A stretch of DNA of 17,853 bases from an uncultured Bacteroidia bacterium (GTDB taxonomy: Bacteria; Bacteroidota; Bacteroidia; Bacteroidales; UBA932), in the NCBI GenBank assembly GCA_902767465.1, contig CACXHM010000158.1, positions 1 through 17,853 on the forward strand, read 5' to 3'. Each line of letters begins with the position of its first letter. Position 1 is the first letter of the stretch. The position numbers and the translations under genes are program-made. This document shows positions 1-8,100 of this stretch, one piece after another. The notes under the pieces were generated by a model that was not told the origin of the DNA, searched no databases, and saw only the letters and a program-made list of their open reading frames with translations.

Positions 1-681
1 AAGCATTTCACTTATTCCGCCAGGATAATACCCGGCAAGTTCGTCATCGGTATAGGAATCGCACCAGATGTAGGTTGCGCCGGGAGCTTCCACCTCTATG
101 TCGACCAGATCGTACGACTGATACGAATAAGGTTCTCCAACGCTTGTAACTTTCCAGTTGCTCTGCAGAGCCACTTCTCCAGCAAGTTCACCGGGGACCT
201 TTTCTTCTTTTAGTTCCGGCACATCAACCGCAACCCTGCCGTATTTTCCGGTGAGATTGCCTTCCGCGTCGAAATCGATTATCCAGCAGTAGCCCGGACC
301 GGCCACATTATAATCGAGATAGATATCTTCATTGGCCCTCCATGTAATATCCATGATGTCAGCTTCCGCCAAATCTTTCTTTATAGCCGATGCGAAAGCC
401 TCTGCAACTTTGGCAGGGGAAGAACTGTAAAGTTCTTTGTAATCCGCATCAGTGAGGATAGTGATACCGAGATTTGTGGATCCGGGCGCACTCACTTCGA
501 GCTGCACATAATCGCCGGATTCATCGGTGCCGACAGTAACGATTTCTGCGGTCCAGTCTTTCCGAAGTTCCAGGTCGCTTTCTTCTGCAGGTTCCCCGCC
601 CTTCTTTTTGTCATCTTTGCCACAGGAAATAATAGAAGCGGCAATCAGTGCAAAGGCTGCGAATATGAGAATTCTTTTCAT
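1..681 (-). CDS. Repeated-module surface lipoprotein, unknown function (3' end cut by window)
   Basis: The frame is open from an ATG at 681 down to base 1 (227 codons seen, no stop), so the C terminus lies outside the window. The N terminus MKRILIFAAFALIAASIISC is a lipoprotein signal peptide with Cys20 as the lipidated residue. It is followed by GKDDKKK, an acidic/lysine-rich stretch that fits the surface-export signal of Bacteroidota lipoproteins. The mature part contains two similar units. Unit 1 begins near residue 42 (DWTAEIVTVG, then LEVSAPGST) and unit 2 near residue 175 (NWKVTSVGEP, then IEVEAPGAT). Each starts with a Trp and has an APG(S/A)T turn, suggesting tandem beta-rich domains of about 130 residues. 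I do not recognise the family and assign no function. The gene begins 10 bases after the gpmA stop, so it is probably transcribed with gpmA, although the products have no obvious functional link. Confidence 0.85.
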   Translation of the reverse strand, partial: MKRILIFAAFALIAASIISCGKDDKKKGGEPAEESDLELRKDWTAEIVTVGTDESGDYVQLEVSAPGSTNLGITILTDADYKELYSSSPAKVAEAFASAIKKDLAEADIMDITWRANEDIYLDYNVAGPGYCWIIDFDAEGNLTGKYGRVAVDVPELKEEKVPGELAGEVALQSNWKVTSVGEPYSYQSYDLVDIEVEAPGATYIWCDSYTDDELAGYYPGGISEML

Positions 682-691
682 GGCTCTTAGT

Positions 692-1438
692 TTATTTTGC
701 CTTTCCCTGATTGGCTACTGCAGCCTGCTTTGCAGCAAGTTCCTCGGGATCTGCAAGATAATAATCTCGGACAAGATTCAGATTGTCGTCGAACTCGAAT
801 ACATACGGGGTAGCCGTGGGAATATTCAACTTGACGATATCGGCATCGGAAATACCTTTGAGATGCTTTACCACACCGCGGAGACTGTTGCCATGAGCAA
901 CCACGACGATGTTGTCGACCTTCTTGAGCATAGGGAAGATTTCGCACTCCCAGAAAGGCATCACACGCTCGATGCACTGCTTGAGGGCCTCGGTGCGGGG
1001 AATATACTGGTCCGGAACCGCCGCATAGCGGGGATCCTGCGTTGCAGAGTTGGGATCGGATTCGGGCAGAGGGAGAGGTTCCACATCGTAGCTGCGGCGC
1101 CAGATAAGTACCTGCTCATCGCCGTATTTTGCAGCAGTTTCGGCTTTGTTCAAGCCCTGCAGCATACCGTAATGCTTTTCATTGAGGCGCCAGGTCTTCT
1201 GGACGGGAATCCAGTCGAGGTCCATTGCGTCAAGCACGTTATTCAAGGTCTTGACCGCCCGCTTCAGATAGGAAGTATAGGCTATATCGAATTTGAATCC
1301 TGCTTCCTTTAAAGCCTTGCCTGCATCGAGTGCTTCCTGAAGGCCTTTCTCACTTAAATCAACATTTGTCCAACCGGTAAAACGGTTCTCTTTGTTCCAC
1401 TGGCTCTCGCCATGGCGTACTAAAACGATATTCTTCAT
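692..1438 (-). CDS. gpmA: 2,3-bisphosphoglycerate-dependent phosphoglycerate mutase
   Basis: This cytosolic glycolysis/gluconeogenesis enzyme interconverts 3- and 2-phosphoglycerate through a phosphohistidine intermediate. The 248 residues match the usual length of the family (about 250 in E. coli). The signature VRHGESQWN gives Arg8-His9, with His9 the phosphorylated residue. Arg60, Glu87 (in LNEKHYGMLQG) and His182 (in VVAHGNSLRG) complete the active site. Their spacing equals that of E. coli His11, Arg62, Glu89 and His184 shifted by two. The C-terminal lid segment is present (up to NQGKAK). The ATG at 1438 leaves a conventional N terminus, MKNIVLVRHGE, with no signal peptide. It has its own promoter (1467-1497), and the partial lipoprotein gene follows after 10 bases. 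Nothing is odd in it. Confidence 0.97.
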   Translation of the reverse strand: MKNIVLVRHGESQWNKENRFTGWTNVDLSEKGLQEALDAGKALKEAGFKFDIAYTSYLKRAVKTLNNVLDAMDLDWIPVQKTWRLNEKHYGMLQGLNKAETAAKYGDEQVLIWRRSYDVEPLPLPESDPNSATQDPRYAAVPDQYIPRTEALKQCIERVMPFWECEIFPMLKKVDNIVVVAHGNSLRGVVKHLKGISDADIVKLNIPTATPYVFEFDDNLNLVRDYYLADPEELAAKQAAVANQGKAK

Positions 1439-1466
1439 ATAAAAAGGTTAATAATCAAATGTTTCA

Positions 1467-1497
1467 CAAAGATAGTCAAAATGGCTGTATTGTCAAT
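1467..1497 (-). promoter_or_regulatory. Bacteroides-type promoter for gpmA
   Basis: Read on the minus strand there is TATCTTTG at 1474-1467, a perfect match to the Bacteroides -7 box TANNTTTG. ATTG lies at 1497-1494 as the -33 box, with 19 bases between the two boxes, within the usual 19-21. The -7 box ends 28 bases before the gpmA start codon, implying a leader of about 20 bases. No Shine-Dalgarno sequence is evident; the leader is A/T rich (TTATTAACCTTTTTAT), as is usual in this phylum. Confidence 0.7.
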
Positions 1498-1537
1498 GAC
1501 AATTCCGGCAGGCTGCACCCGAAAAAAGCGTGTTTTG

Positions 1538-1558
1538 TATCTGACTGGTTATCAGATA
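1538..1558. repeat. Inverted repeat, 7-bp arms, upstream of gpmA promoter
   Basis: TATCTGA at 1538-1544 and TCAGATA at 1552-1558 are perfect inverted arms separated by 7 bases. It sits between the cluster terminator and the gpmA -33 box, about 40 bases upstream of the latter. On neither strand is it followed by a good T run. It could be a second stem stabilising the transcript end of the upstream cluster, an operator for gpmA, or chance in A/T-rich DNA. Confidence 0.35.
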
Positions 1559-1566
1559 TATAAAAG

Positions 1567-1597
1567 AAACGTGTCGCCATTCTAAAGCGACACGTTT
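1567..1597 (-). terminator. Rho-independent terminator of the nuclease/receptor cluster
   Basis: The 11-base arm AAACGTGTCGC (1567-1577) pairs perfectly with GCGACACGTTT (1587-1597) around a 9-base loop. Read on the minus strand the stem runs into TTTCTTTTATAT, a fair U tract. It lies about 120 bases after the stop codon of the M3 peptidase gene and before the gpmA promoter, so it most likely ends the long minus-strand cluster. Confidence 0.8.
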
Positions 1598-1715
1598 TAC
1601 ATTACTAATTAATAATCAACTATTTACACAACACGGTTACGCAAAAACCAAGCCCAGACAACCGTAATTGATGTAAAGCCACGCAACATTCAAAACCGGA
1701 CAAGCGGCCGGCCGG

Positions 1716-3743
1716 CTACAATAGACCGCGCCCTGCCAGGAATGCATGCGAATCAGGTTCGCGTCCTGCGAATTCAACATAAAGAGTCATTGGCTCTTCG
1801 CTGCCGCCACGTTCCAGGAAGGTTTGCTTGAACTTCTTCGCAAGTTTGAGATCGAACGGCCCGTCGGGCGATGCCTCAAAAATGCTGAAGGCGTCCTTGT
1901 CGAGAACCTCGCTCCACAGATAGCCATAATAGCCGGTATTGTATCCGCTGGAGAAAATATGATTGAAGTATGTAGTGCGATAGCGGTAGGTGATTTCAGG
2001 ATTAAGCCCGATTGAAGCCGCAAGTTCAGCTTCAAAATCATCGATAAACTTCGTAGCCTTTTCCCTGGTATCAAGTCCTTCCGGAATCTGCGCAAGTTCG
2101 TGCCACTTGAGGTCCAGAAGAGATGCCGCGCAGAGTTCGGTAGTCATGAATCCCTGATTGAACTTGAGGGAATTGTTGATCTTGTCAACCAACTCGGCAG
2201 GTATTGTTTCACCCTCGGCATTGTGGGCATAGCGGGAAAGCAGCGAAGGCTGGAAAGCCCAGTTCTCGTTGAACTGACTGAACATCTCCACAAAATCACG
2301 CGTAACGCTGGTACCGCTCACTGAAGGATAGCGGCACTTTGTGAGAAGGCCGTGCAGTGCGTGCCCGAATTCGTGGAACACGGTCTGAACCTGGTCAACG
2401 TTCATGTTTTCCGCAAGATTTCCCACATTCACAATAATGGGGCGCACATCCTCTCCGTTCTCATTCACGTACTGGTCGCGGATATTGTTCATCCACGCTC
2501 CCCCGCGCTTGCTGTCCCGGGGCAGATAGTCGGTGGTGAAGATGCCGATAAGGGATCCGTCATCGGCAGTCACCTTGTATGTCTGCACGCAGTCGGCATT
2601 ATAGGCGGGGACGCCTTCCAGTCTTTCCATGTTCACTCCGTAAAGTTCTTTTGCAGCAAGGAAGATTCCTTTGCGCACGGAATCCAACTGGAAGTAGGGT
2701 TTCACCTCCTCGTCATCGAGGTCGTATTTAGCCTTGCGGACCTTCTCGGCATAATACCACCAGTCCCAGGGTTCTATTTTCGATCCGGCAGGCACCAGCC
2801 CTGCAGCGGCATCAGCATCGAGGACTTTCTGCATATCTGCAACCTCCTCCCTGGCCTTTGCGGTAGCGGCCTTCATGATATCACGAAGGAAAGAGTCCAC
2901 GGTTGCCGGAGTCTTAGCCATCTTGTTGTCGAGAGTGTAGGCGGCAGAATTGGGGAATCCGAGTATCCTGGCCTTTTCCTGACGGAGGCGCAGCACATCC
3001 AGCACCAGCAATGCATTGTCATTCTCGTTCCCATGATGTCCGCGGCTGGTATATGCCTCATAATATGCCTTGCGAAGTTCACGATCGGAAGTGCTGGTCA
3101 TCATTTCAGGATAGGCGCTGACACTGAATCCGAATTTGTCCTTAAAGGCATTGCTTTCTGCAAGGATATTGTTTCCTATCTTCTGGGTCTTGGCAGCAAT
3201 CTCCGAATTGATCTCGCGAAGCCTCCCCTGCTGCTCTTCGGGCAGGCCTATCCCTTCGCGCTCAAAGCTTTCAAAGTGCTTTTTAAGCACCATCTGCTGC
3301 TCGCGTGAAAGGCCGCTCTGATCAGCATTGTATATGGCTGCAATGCGTTCGTAAAGGGCCTTGTTGAAAGAGATGTTCGCCTCATGCTCGCTGAGCAGGG
3401 GGATGGACTCCTCAACAACGGCATCCAGGGCGTCGCTGCGATCGGTCTCTGACACATTATACAGAACTCCGGACACCCTTGCAAGGATGCGGCCGGACAG
3501 TTCCAGAGGAGCTATCGTATTCTCGAAAGTGGGAGTTTCCGGGTTGGATGTAATGGCATCAATCTCGGCCTGCTGCTCCTTGATTCCCTCCTTGATGGCA
3601 GGGATGTAATGAGAAACCTTGATCTTGTCGAACGGAGGGATTCCATAGGGAGTGTCCCATTCGCTTAAGAAGGGATTATTGCAACACGAAGATATCATAA
3701 GAATCGCTGCGAAGGAAATTGCAGACTTTATTATTACTTGCAT
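1716..3743 (-). CDS. dcp: Peptidyl-dipeptidase Dcp-like M3 family zinc metallopeptidase, lipoprotein
   Basis: The protein is a metallopeptidase of family M3 that removes dipeptides from the C terminus of oligopeptides. Its 675 residues are close to E. coli Dcp. The zinc site is complete: HEFGH at residues 457-461 (His457, Glu458, His461) and Glu486 in RDFVEMFSQ, 29 residues after the first His as in the family. The conserved Tyr/Gly segment HIFSSGYNTGYYGY (595-608) and the RGGAWMNNI stretch (413-421) are also Dcp-like. Residues 1-20, MQVIIKSAISFAAILMISSC, form a lipoprotein signal peptide with Cys20 (or Cys21), so it acts in the periplasm or at the outer membrane rather than in the cytosol as in E. 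coli. It is the last gene of the cluster, 37 bases after the DUF5689 gene, and is followed by a terminator. It may use peptides unrelated to the nucleic-acid genes upstream, or degrade protein bound to nucleic acid. Confidence 0.93.
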   Translation of the reverse strand: MQVIIKSAISFAAILMISSCCNNPFLSEWDTPYGIPPFDKIKVSHYIPAIKEGIKEQQAEIDAITSNPETPTFENTIAPLELSGRILARVSGVLYNVSETDRSDALDAVVEESIPLLSEHEANISFNKALYERIAAIYNADQSGLSREQQMVLKKHFESFEREGIGLPEEQQGRLREINSEIAAKTQKIGNNILAESNAFKDKFGFSVSAYPEMMTSTSDRELRKAYYEAYTSRGHHGNENDNALLVLDVLRLRQEKARILGFPNSAAYTLDNKMAKTPATVDSFLRDIMKAATAKAREEVADMQKVLDADAAAGLVPAGSKIEPWDWWYYAEKVRKAKYDLDDEEVKPYFQLDSVRKGIFLAAKELYGVNMERLEGVPAYNADCVQTYKVTADDGSLIGIFTTDYLPRDSKRGGAWMNNIRDQYVNENGEDVRPIIVNVGNLAENMNVDQVQTVFHEFGHALHGLLTKCRYPSVSGTSVTRDFVEMFSQFNENWAFQPSLLSRYAHNAEGETIPAELVDKINNSLKFNQGFMTTELCAASLLDLKWHELAQIPEGLDTREKATKFIDDFEAELAASIGLNPEITYRYRTTYFNHIFSSGYNTGYYGYLWSEVLDKDAFSIFEASPDGPFDLKLAKKFKQTFLERGGSEEPMTLYVEFAGREPDSHAFLAGRGLL

Positions 3744-3780
3744 TATTCTCTACTGAAAAGTATAACAGAATCCTAAAATG

Positions 3781-5166
3781 TCATTCAACCCGTCCATGGT
3801 CTGTTCCCTGTTCGTCGAAACGGTCATAGGAAAGCACCCTTTTCACCTTTTTGGAAACAGCGCCTTCTTTGACGGAGAAATCGTCATTCACATATTCCGA
3901 AGGAATGTATTCAATCTCTGAAGGGAGTTCTTCGCACGGGTCCTCGATAAATGTAATCTGAGGAGTATCTCCGGAAGAAGAAGTGTAGAGGTTTATAAGA
4001 CCAAGCACGCAGGCAGGATTGCGCCTGTACTGCACGGATGGATTGTCATAATCCCTGCGTCCGAGGATTTCCGCAGGAACATACTTATCGGCAAAGCGGC
4101 CGTACCCGCTGGAGCGGATGGCGAGTTCCTGTCCGTTGGGAAGCAGGAAATACTGACTTACGGACTGCGCTGCGGCATTCCTTACAATCTCCTCACGCAC
4201 AGCTTTACGATAGGCTTCCCTGGCGGCTTCGCTCACCTGTTCGCCCATATCCTCACGCTCTTCAACATAAGCCTTCAGATTTGCTTCTATGCCATCTCCA
4301 AGAGGATCGTCATAGCGGTCTTCGCGCAGCCCGCCTTCCGCTCTCCAGTCAAAACCCTTGTCGAGACGGCCTTCCTTGAGATATGCCGACATTCTGTTCT
4401 TGGTGATTGCCCAGCGATTTACGCTGTAGGTGCCGTCAGAAAAGAAGAAACGGTTTGTAGAAGCTTTCTTGTCCTTGGCATTGGGATCCTTGTAGATGAA
4501 AAAGAATACCTTTTCATTCACGTGGGTATAATGCCCGGTATTGCATCCATACGTGAGGTCTTTCACATAAACATAACGGCCCCAAAGGGGATGCTGCCTG
4601 CCTGCTGATACAGCAGCCTTGATCTGCTCGGGAGTCACCTCGATCGGAAGTATCCTCCCGTCGGGAGAGCCTTTGAAAATATGGGTATCAATTATGAACT
4701 GGGCATCGATATACGCAACCTCGTAATCGGCATTGGGTCCTCTCGAATCCTTTTCCACCCCCAGCTGAAGGGTTCCATCATATTCACCCAGCACAAGGCC
4801 CTTGCAGTTGATATAGATCCACTGCCCGAGATGATAGTCGGAGTACATTGAGCTGCGGCCTACCTTGACATCAAGGACACCGGTTCCGTCCTGGATATAA
4901 AGTTCGCGGTAAACGTTGCCGGTACGGTCGGAGGATACCACCTGGCCTTTTATCCATATATTCTCATCTATTTTGACAGGACTCTTGGATGTCGTGTATA
5001 AGGCCTTGAACGCTGCAATGGTATGTGTTACACGGGAGTCGTAATTAACGAACTCCTCTGATGCCGGTTCAGAGGCTGAACCGAGCACAGGCTGCCATTC
5101 TTCTTTCAGACTCTGGCAGGATACGAAGGCCGCAAGAGCGGCGACGGCAATAAGGATTTTCTTCAT
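3781..5166 (-). CDS. DUF5689 (OB-fold-like) lipoprotein with charged helical insertion
   Basis: From the ATG at 5166 the protein has 461 residues. An in-frame ATG at 5190 would add 8 residues and overlap the receptor gene, but only the start at 5166 gives a clean lipoprotein signal, MKKILIAVAALAAFVSC, with Cys17; it lies 4 bases after the receptor stop. Residues 45-137 match the DUF5689 pattern: a start helix, then IWIKGQVVSSDRTGN, YRELYIQDGTGVLDVKV, LGQWIYINCKGLVLGEYDG. This is an OB-fold-like beta barrel common in surface proteins of Bacteroidota. A second part (about 335-410) has FLLPNGQELAIRSSGYGRFADKYVP, ending with LGLINLYTSSSG and QITFIED, again typical of the family. Between them residues 290-335 form a very charged predicted helix. 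The protein probably sits on the cell surface as a partner of the receptor encoded just before it; ligand binding, possibly nucleic acid, is inferred from the OB fold and neighbours. Confidence 0.85.
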   Translation of the reverse strand: MKKILIAVAALAAFVSCQSLKEEWQPVLGSASEPASEEFVNYDSRVTHTIAAFKALYTTSKSPVKIDENIWIKGQVVSSDRTGNVYRELYIQDGTGVLDVKVGRSSMYSDYHLGQWIYINCKGLVLGEYDGTLQLGVEKDSRGPNADYEVAYIDAQFIIDTHIFKGSPDGRILPIEVTPEQIKAAVSAGRQHPLWGRYVYVKDLTYGCNTGHYTHVNEKVFFFIYKDPNAKDKKASTNRFFFSDGTYSVNRWAITKNRMSAYLKEGRLDKGFDWRAEGGLREDRYDDPLGDGIEANLKAYVEEREDMGEQVSEAAREAYRKAVREEIVRNAAAQSVSQYFLLPNGQELAIRSSGYGRFADKYVPAEILGRRDYDNPSVQYRRNPACVLGLINLYTSSSGDTPQITFIEDPCEELPSEIEYIPSEYVNDDFSVKEGAVSKKVKRVLSYDRFDEQGTDHGRVE

Positions 5167-5170
5167 GATC

Positions 5171-8100
5171 TTAGAATCTGAAATAAACATTAAGCATATA
5201 ATTAAACCCGGCCATATAGAAATATTTGGGGTCGAACTTATAATAATTCTCCTTGGACACGGTATTATCTACCATACGGGTCTGCTCGTATCCTCCGGTC
5301 TTGACTTTCCGGTTATTGAGCATGTTCCTTGCATTGAGAGAGAAACCGAACTGGTATTTGTAGCGGATGTACCAGCTCTTGCCGACAGACAGGTTCACAA
5401 GGAAGACCGGGTCGAACTTCTCCTGAGCGGTCATGTATTCGATTTCCTTGGGAGTTACGATGTTGTCCGGACCTGCGGTAGCATAATCGGTGCGATAGAG
5501 CGGATTCATGTCGAGGTACGACTCTGCAAAATACTGTCCGTCCAGTTCAAAGAACCAGTAGTTGATATTGTAGTTGAGTCCCAGCGACGCTGCCAACTGA
5601 GGAGTGGACGGCACGCGGTGGCGTTGATAATGGTCGATTTCTCCGGTAATGTTGCCGTAGTCATCCTTTTTGTAAACAGGACTCTGCGACCAGTAACTGA
5701 CAGGGATGGTTGTTTTGCCTCCGAAACTTACAGGCTCGGCGCTGTTGTCGATCGTCTGCACCATATTGGGATCGGACACATATTCAGCCCGTCCGGCAGA
5801 CAATGCTCCCTGAGCAGAAAGATTCGGGATAGGAGTAGGAACCTTGACCCCCAGTTCGACTCCATAGTGACGCTCCCCTATTCCGGTAAGGACATAATTT
5901 GAGAAAGCATTCTGGATATCGTCGTAGGCACTCATAACCTTGCTCTGATCCCATATCCTTGAATAGTATGCAGTGACGCGGGCATTATAACCGCTGCCGG
6001 AATATTGCCAGTTAATGTCGGAAGCCAAAGCTTTTATGCTTTCAAGCCCGGGAGTAACCGTATTACGGGTACGCGCCGAAACAAATGACTGATTAAAAGT
6101 CGGAGCATCAACAAAATAGCCGGCATTTGCATATACCCTCATGTTGCCGCCGAGAATATAATTCAAATTGGCTTTTACCGCTCCTGTAGGCGTTGAAACG
6201 GTTTCAGACTTACCGAAAGAGGTAACGGCTTTCCCGGTAACGGGATCTATTACCGCCGTCATCGATGTGCCATAGCGGGCGTTAAGATCCGCTATCTCTT
6301 CGACGGTGCCGGGGAACAGACCCTTGCGCACAAGTCCCTCACGCCATAACTGGGAATAACCGACCCGGCCGCCCAGATATCCGGACAGGTTGCCATAAGC
6401 AAAACGGGCATTGGCCCAGACTCCGAAATTGCGGACATTTGCATAATAATCGTAGCCGTATCTGTCGCCGGCATGAAGGATTTCGCTCTGATTGGAATGA
6501 GACAGATAGTAATCGAGATCGTTCTGGAGTTTGTAAGCTTCGGCTCCGAATTCCCTCTCGGCAAAATTGTCTATATTGACGAAATACTCGCCGCCGAGCA
6601 GGTCGGCTATCTGTTTGTAGTATCTGGTCCTGTTGATTTTAAGGTTAGCTCCACCGGTTACCGTAAGCCAGTCAAGAGGACGCCACTTGGAGTTGAGTGC
6701 GAAATTGAAATCATTCTGATCTATATGCCTCTCTTCCTGCACATACTTAGACCTTGCGCCGTATGTTTCTATATTCTGGCGGTTTACGTTATAGAGCCTG
6801 TCCCAGTTGATATGCGTTGTATTCGGATAATCAGAAGGATGAGACCAGCTTTCCGTTGCAGCCGCATACTTGGTAAAATTGGCACGGCCGTAATCCGTGT
6901 TCGCCATAAAGAAGTATGACGGCAGGTTACGGTAATAATCGGGACGGGGATCATACGCATCGTACCAGTCAAGGGCGGTATAGCCATTCTTCCCGAAACG
7001 GTAGAGGGCTGTTGCGGAAAGCTCGAAACGTTCGGAAGGAGTAAAATCATACTTCACCAACGCAACAGGTTCGTGAGTCTTGCGAACCCTGGCATTGCGC
7101 ACCTTTCCATTCTGGTATCCCCAGTTGGAATTATACATATTCGACCCCACAAGATCATAAACTTCCTGTGTAGATGCGTTTTGTGCGCCCCTCTGCCCGG
7201 GAGTGGCAAAGAAAACGAAACCCAGTTTATGGGTATCGTCAAATACCTTGTCGGCTGCAAGATAGTAAGCGAAAGAACGGTAATAGACACCGTCGATCCA
7301 GTCGTTGCCGCCAAGACGGGCCGAAGCGTTGACCGCAAAGGCCCAGCCGTTGTCCATCAAGCCTGTAGCATACGATCCCATCAGGCGGAGCCTGTAAAGA
7401 GCGCTGTTCGTAAGTACGCTCCCGCGAAGTCCTTTCCGGACAGAAGATGCAGTTCCTGCCACGTTTGTAGTACCATTATATCCACCAAGGGCATAGTCTG
7501 CGGCATCCATGCCCACGGAAGTATCCTTGCTGCGCATGGCTTCGTTGAGTCCGCTCCAAAGAGAGTACGGGCCGTACCCTGTCAGGGCGTCATTCATCTT
7601 GACACCCGCCAGGTACACCTCCTGGCTCTCACTGTTGTATCCCCTTTGTTTGAAGCGCACGGAGGAGAAACCGAAGCCGGCGATATTGGTAAAGATGTCG
7701 TTGGAATCGAACAGGACAGCAGAATTATCATTGAATCCGCTGTCATCCATATCGAATTCCGCCAGAGCGACATCCTCGACTTCCTCGGTTTTCCGGGCAC
7801 CTGACAGTGAAATATTAAACATGTTCTTGACATATCCGTCATTGACGGTTACGCCCACCTGCTGCTGAAGATAGTCAGGAGACTCGATCATCAGGGTGTA
7901 CATGCCATCGGGAAGATTACCTATACTGAACGTACCGTCCTGGGAAGTAATGCCTTCCCCAACAAGGGATGCACCGCTGAACAGGCTCAGTTTTGCATTT
8001 TCTACCGGCTGCCGGTCATTACGGTTGATGACGGTACCCTTTACGCCTCCGGTATAAGTGCCCGGTACGCCAGAAGAATCGTGCTGACGGGCGATATCCG

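Noticed and set aside
1703..1717. GC-rich palindrome GCCGGCCGGC around the end of the peptidase gene
   Set aside because: It overlaps the last codons and stop and is not repeated elsewhere; there is no integrase or duplicated flank to support an attachment site, and the A/T-flanked hairpin at 1567-1597 is the better terminator.
2352..3308. Long plus-strand open frame (318 codons) opposite the M3 peptidase
   Set aside because: It is antisense to a clearly conserved peptidase and has no motif, start signal or neighbour on its strand.
5167..5190. Upstream ATG at 5190 for the DUF5689 gene
   Set aside because: It would overlap the receptor gene by 20 bases and put charged residues (MFISDSKI) before the lipoprotein signal; the ATG at 5166 fits better.
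5165..7804. Several plus-strand open frames of 148-245 codons opposite the receptor gene
   Set aside because: They mirror the receptor's codon structure and show no protein family features.
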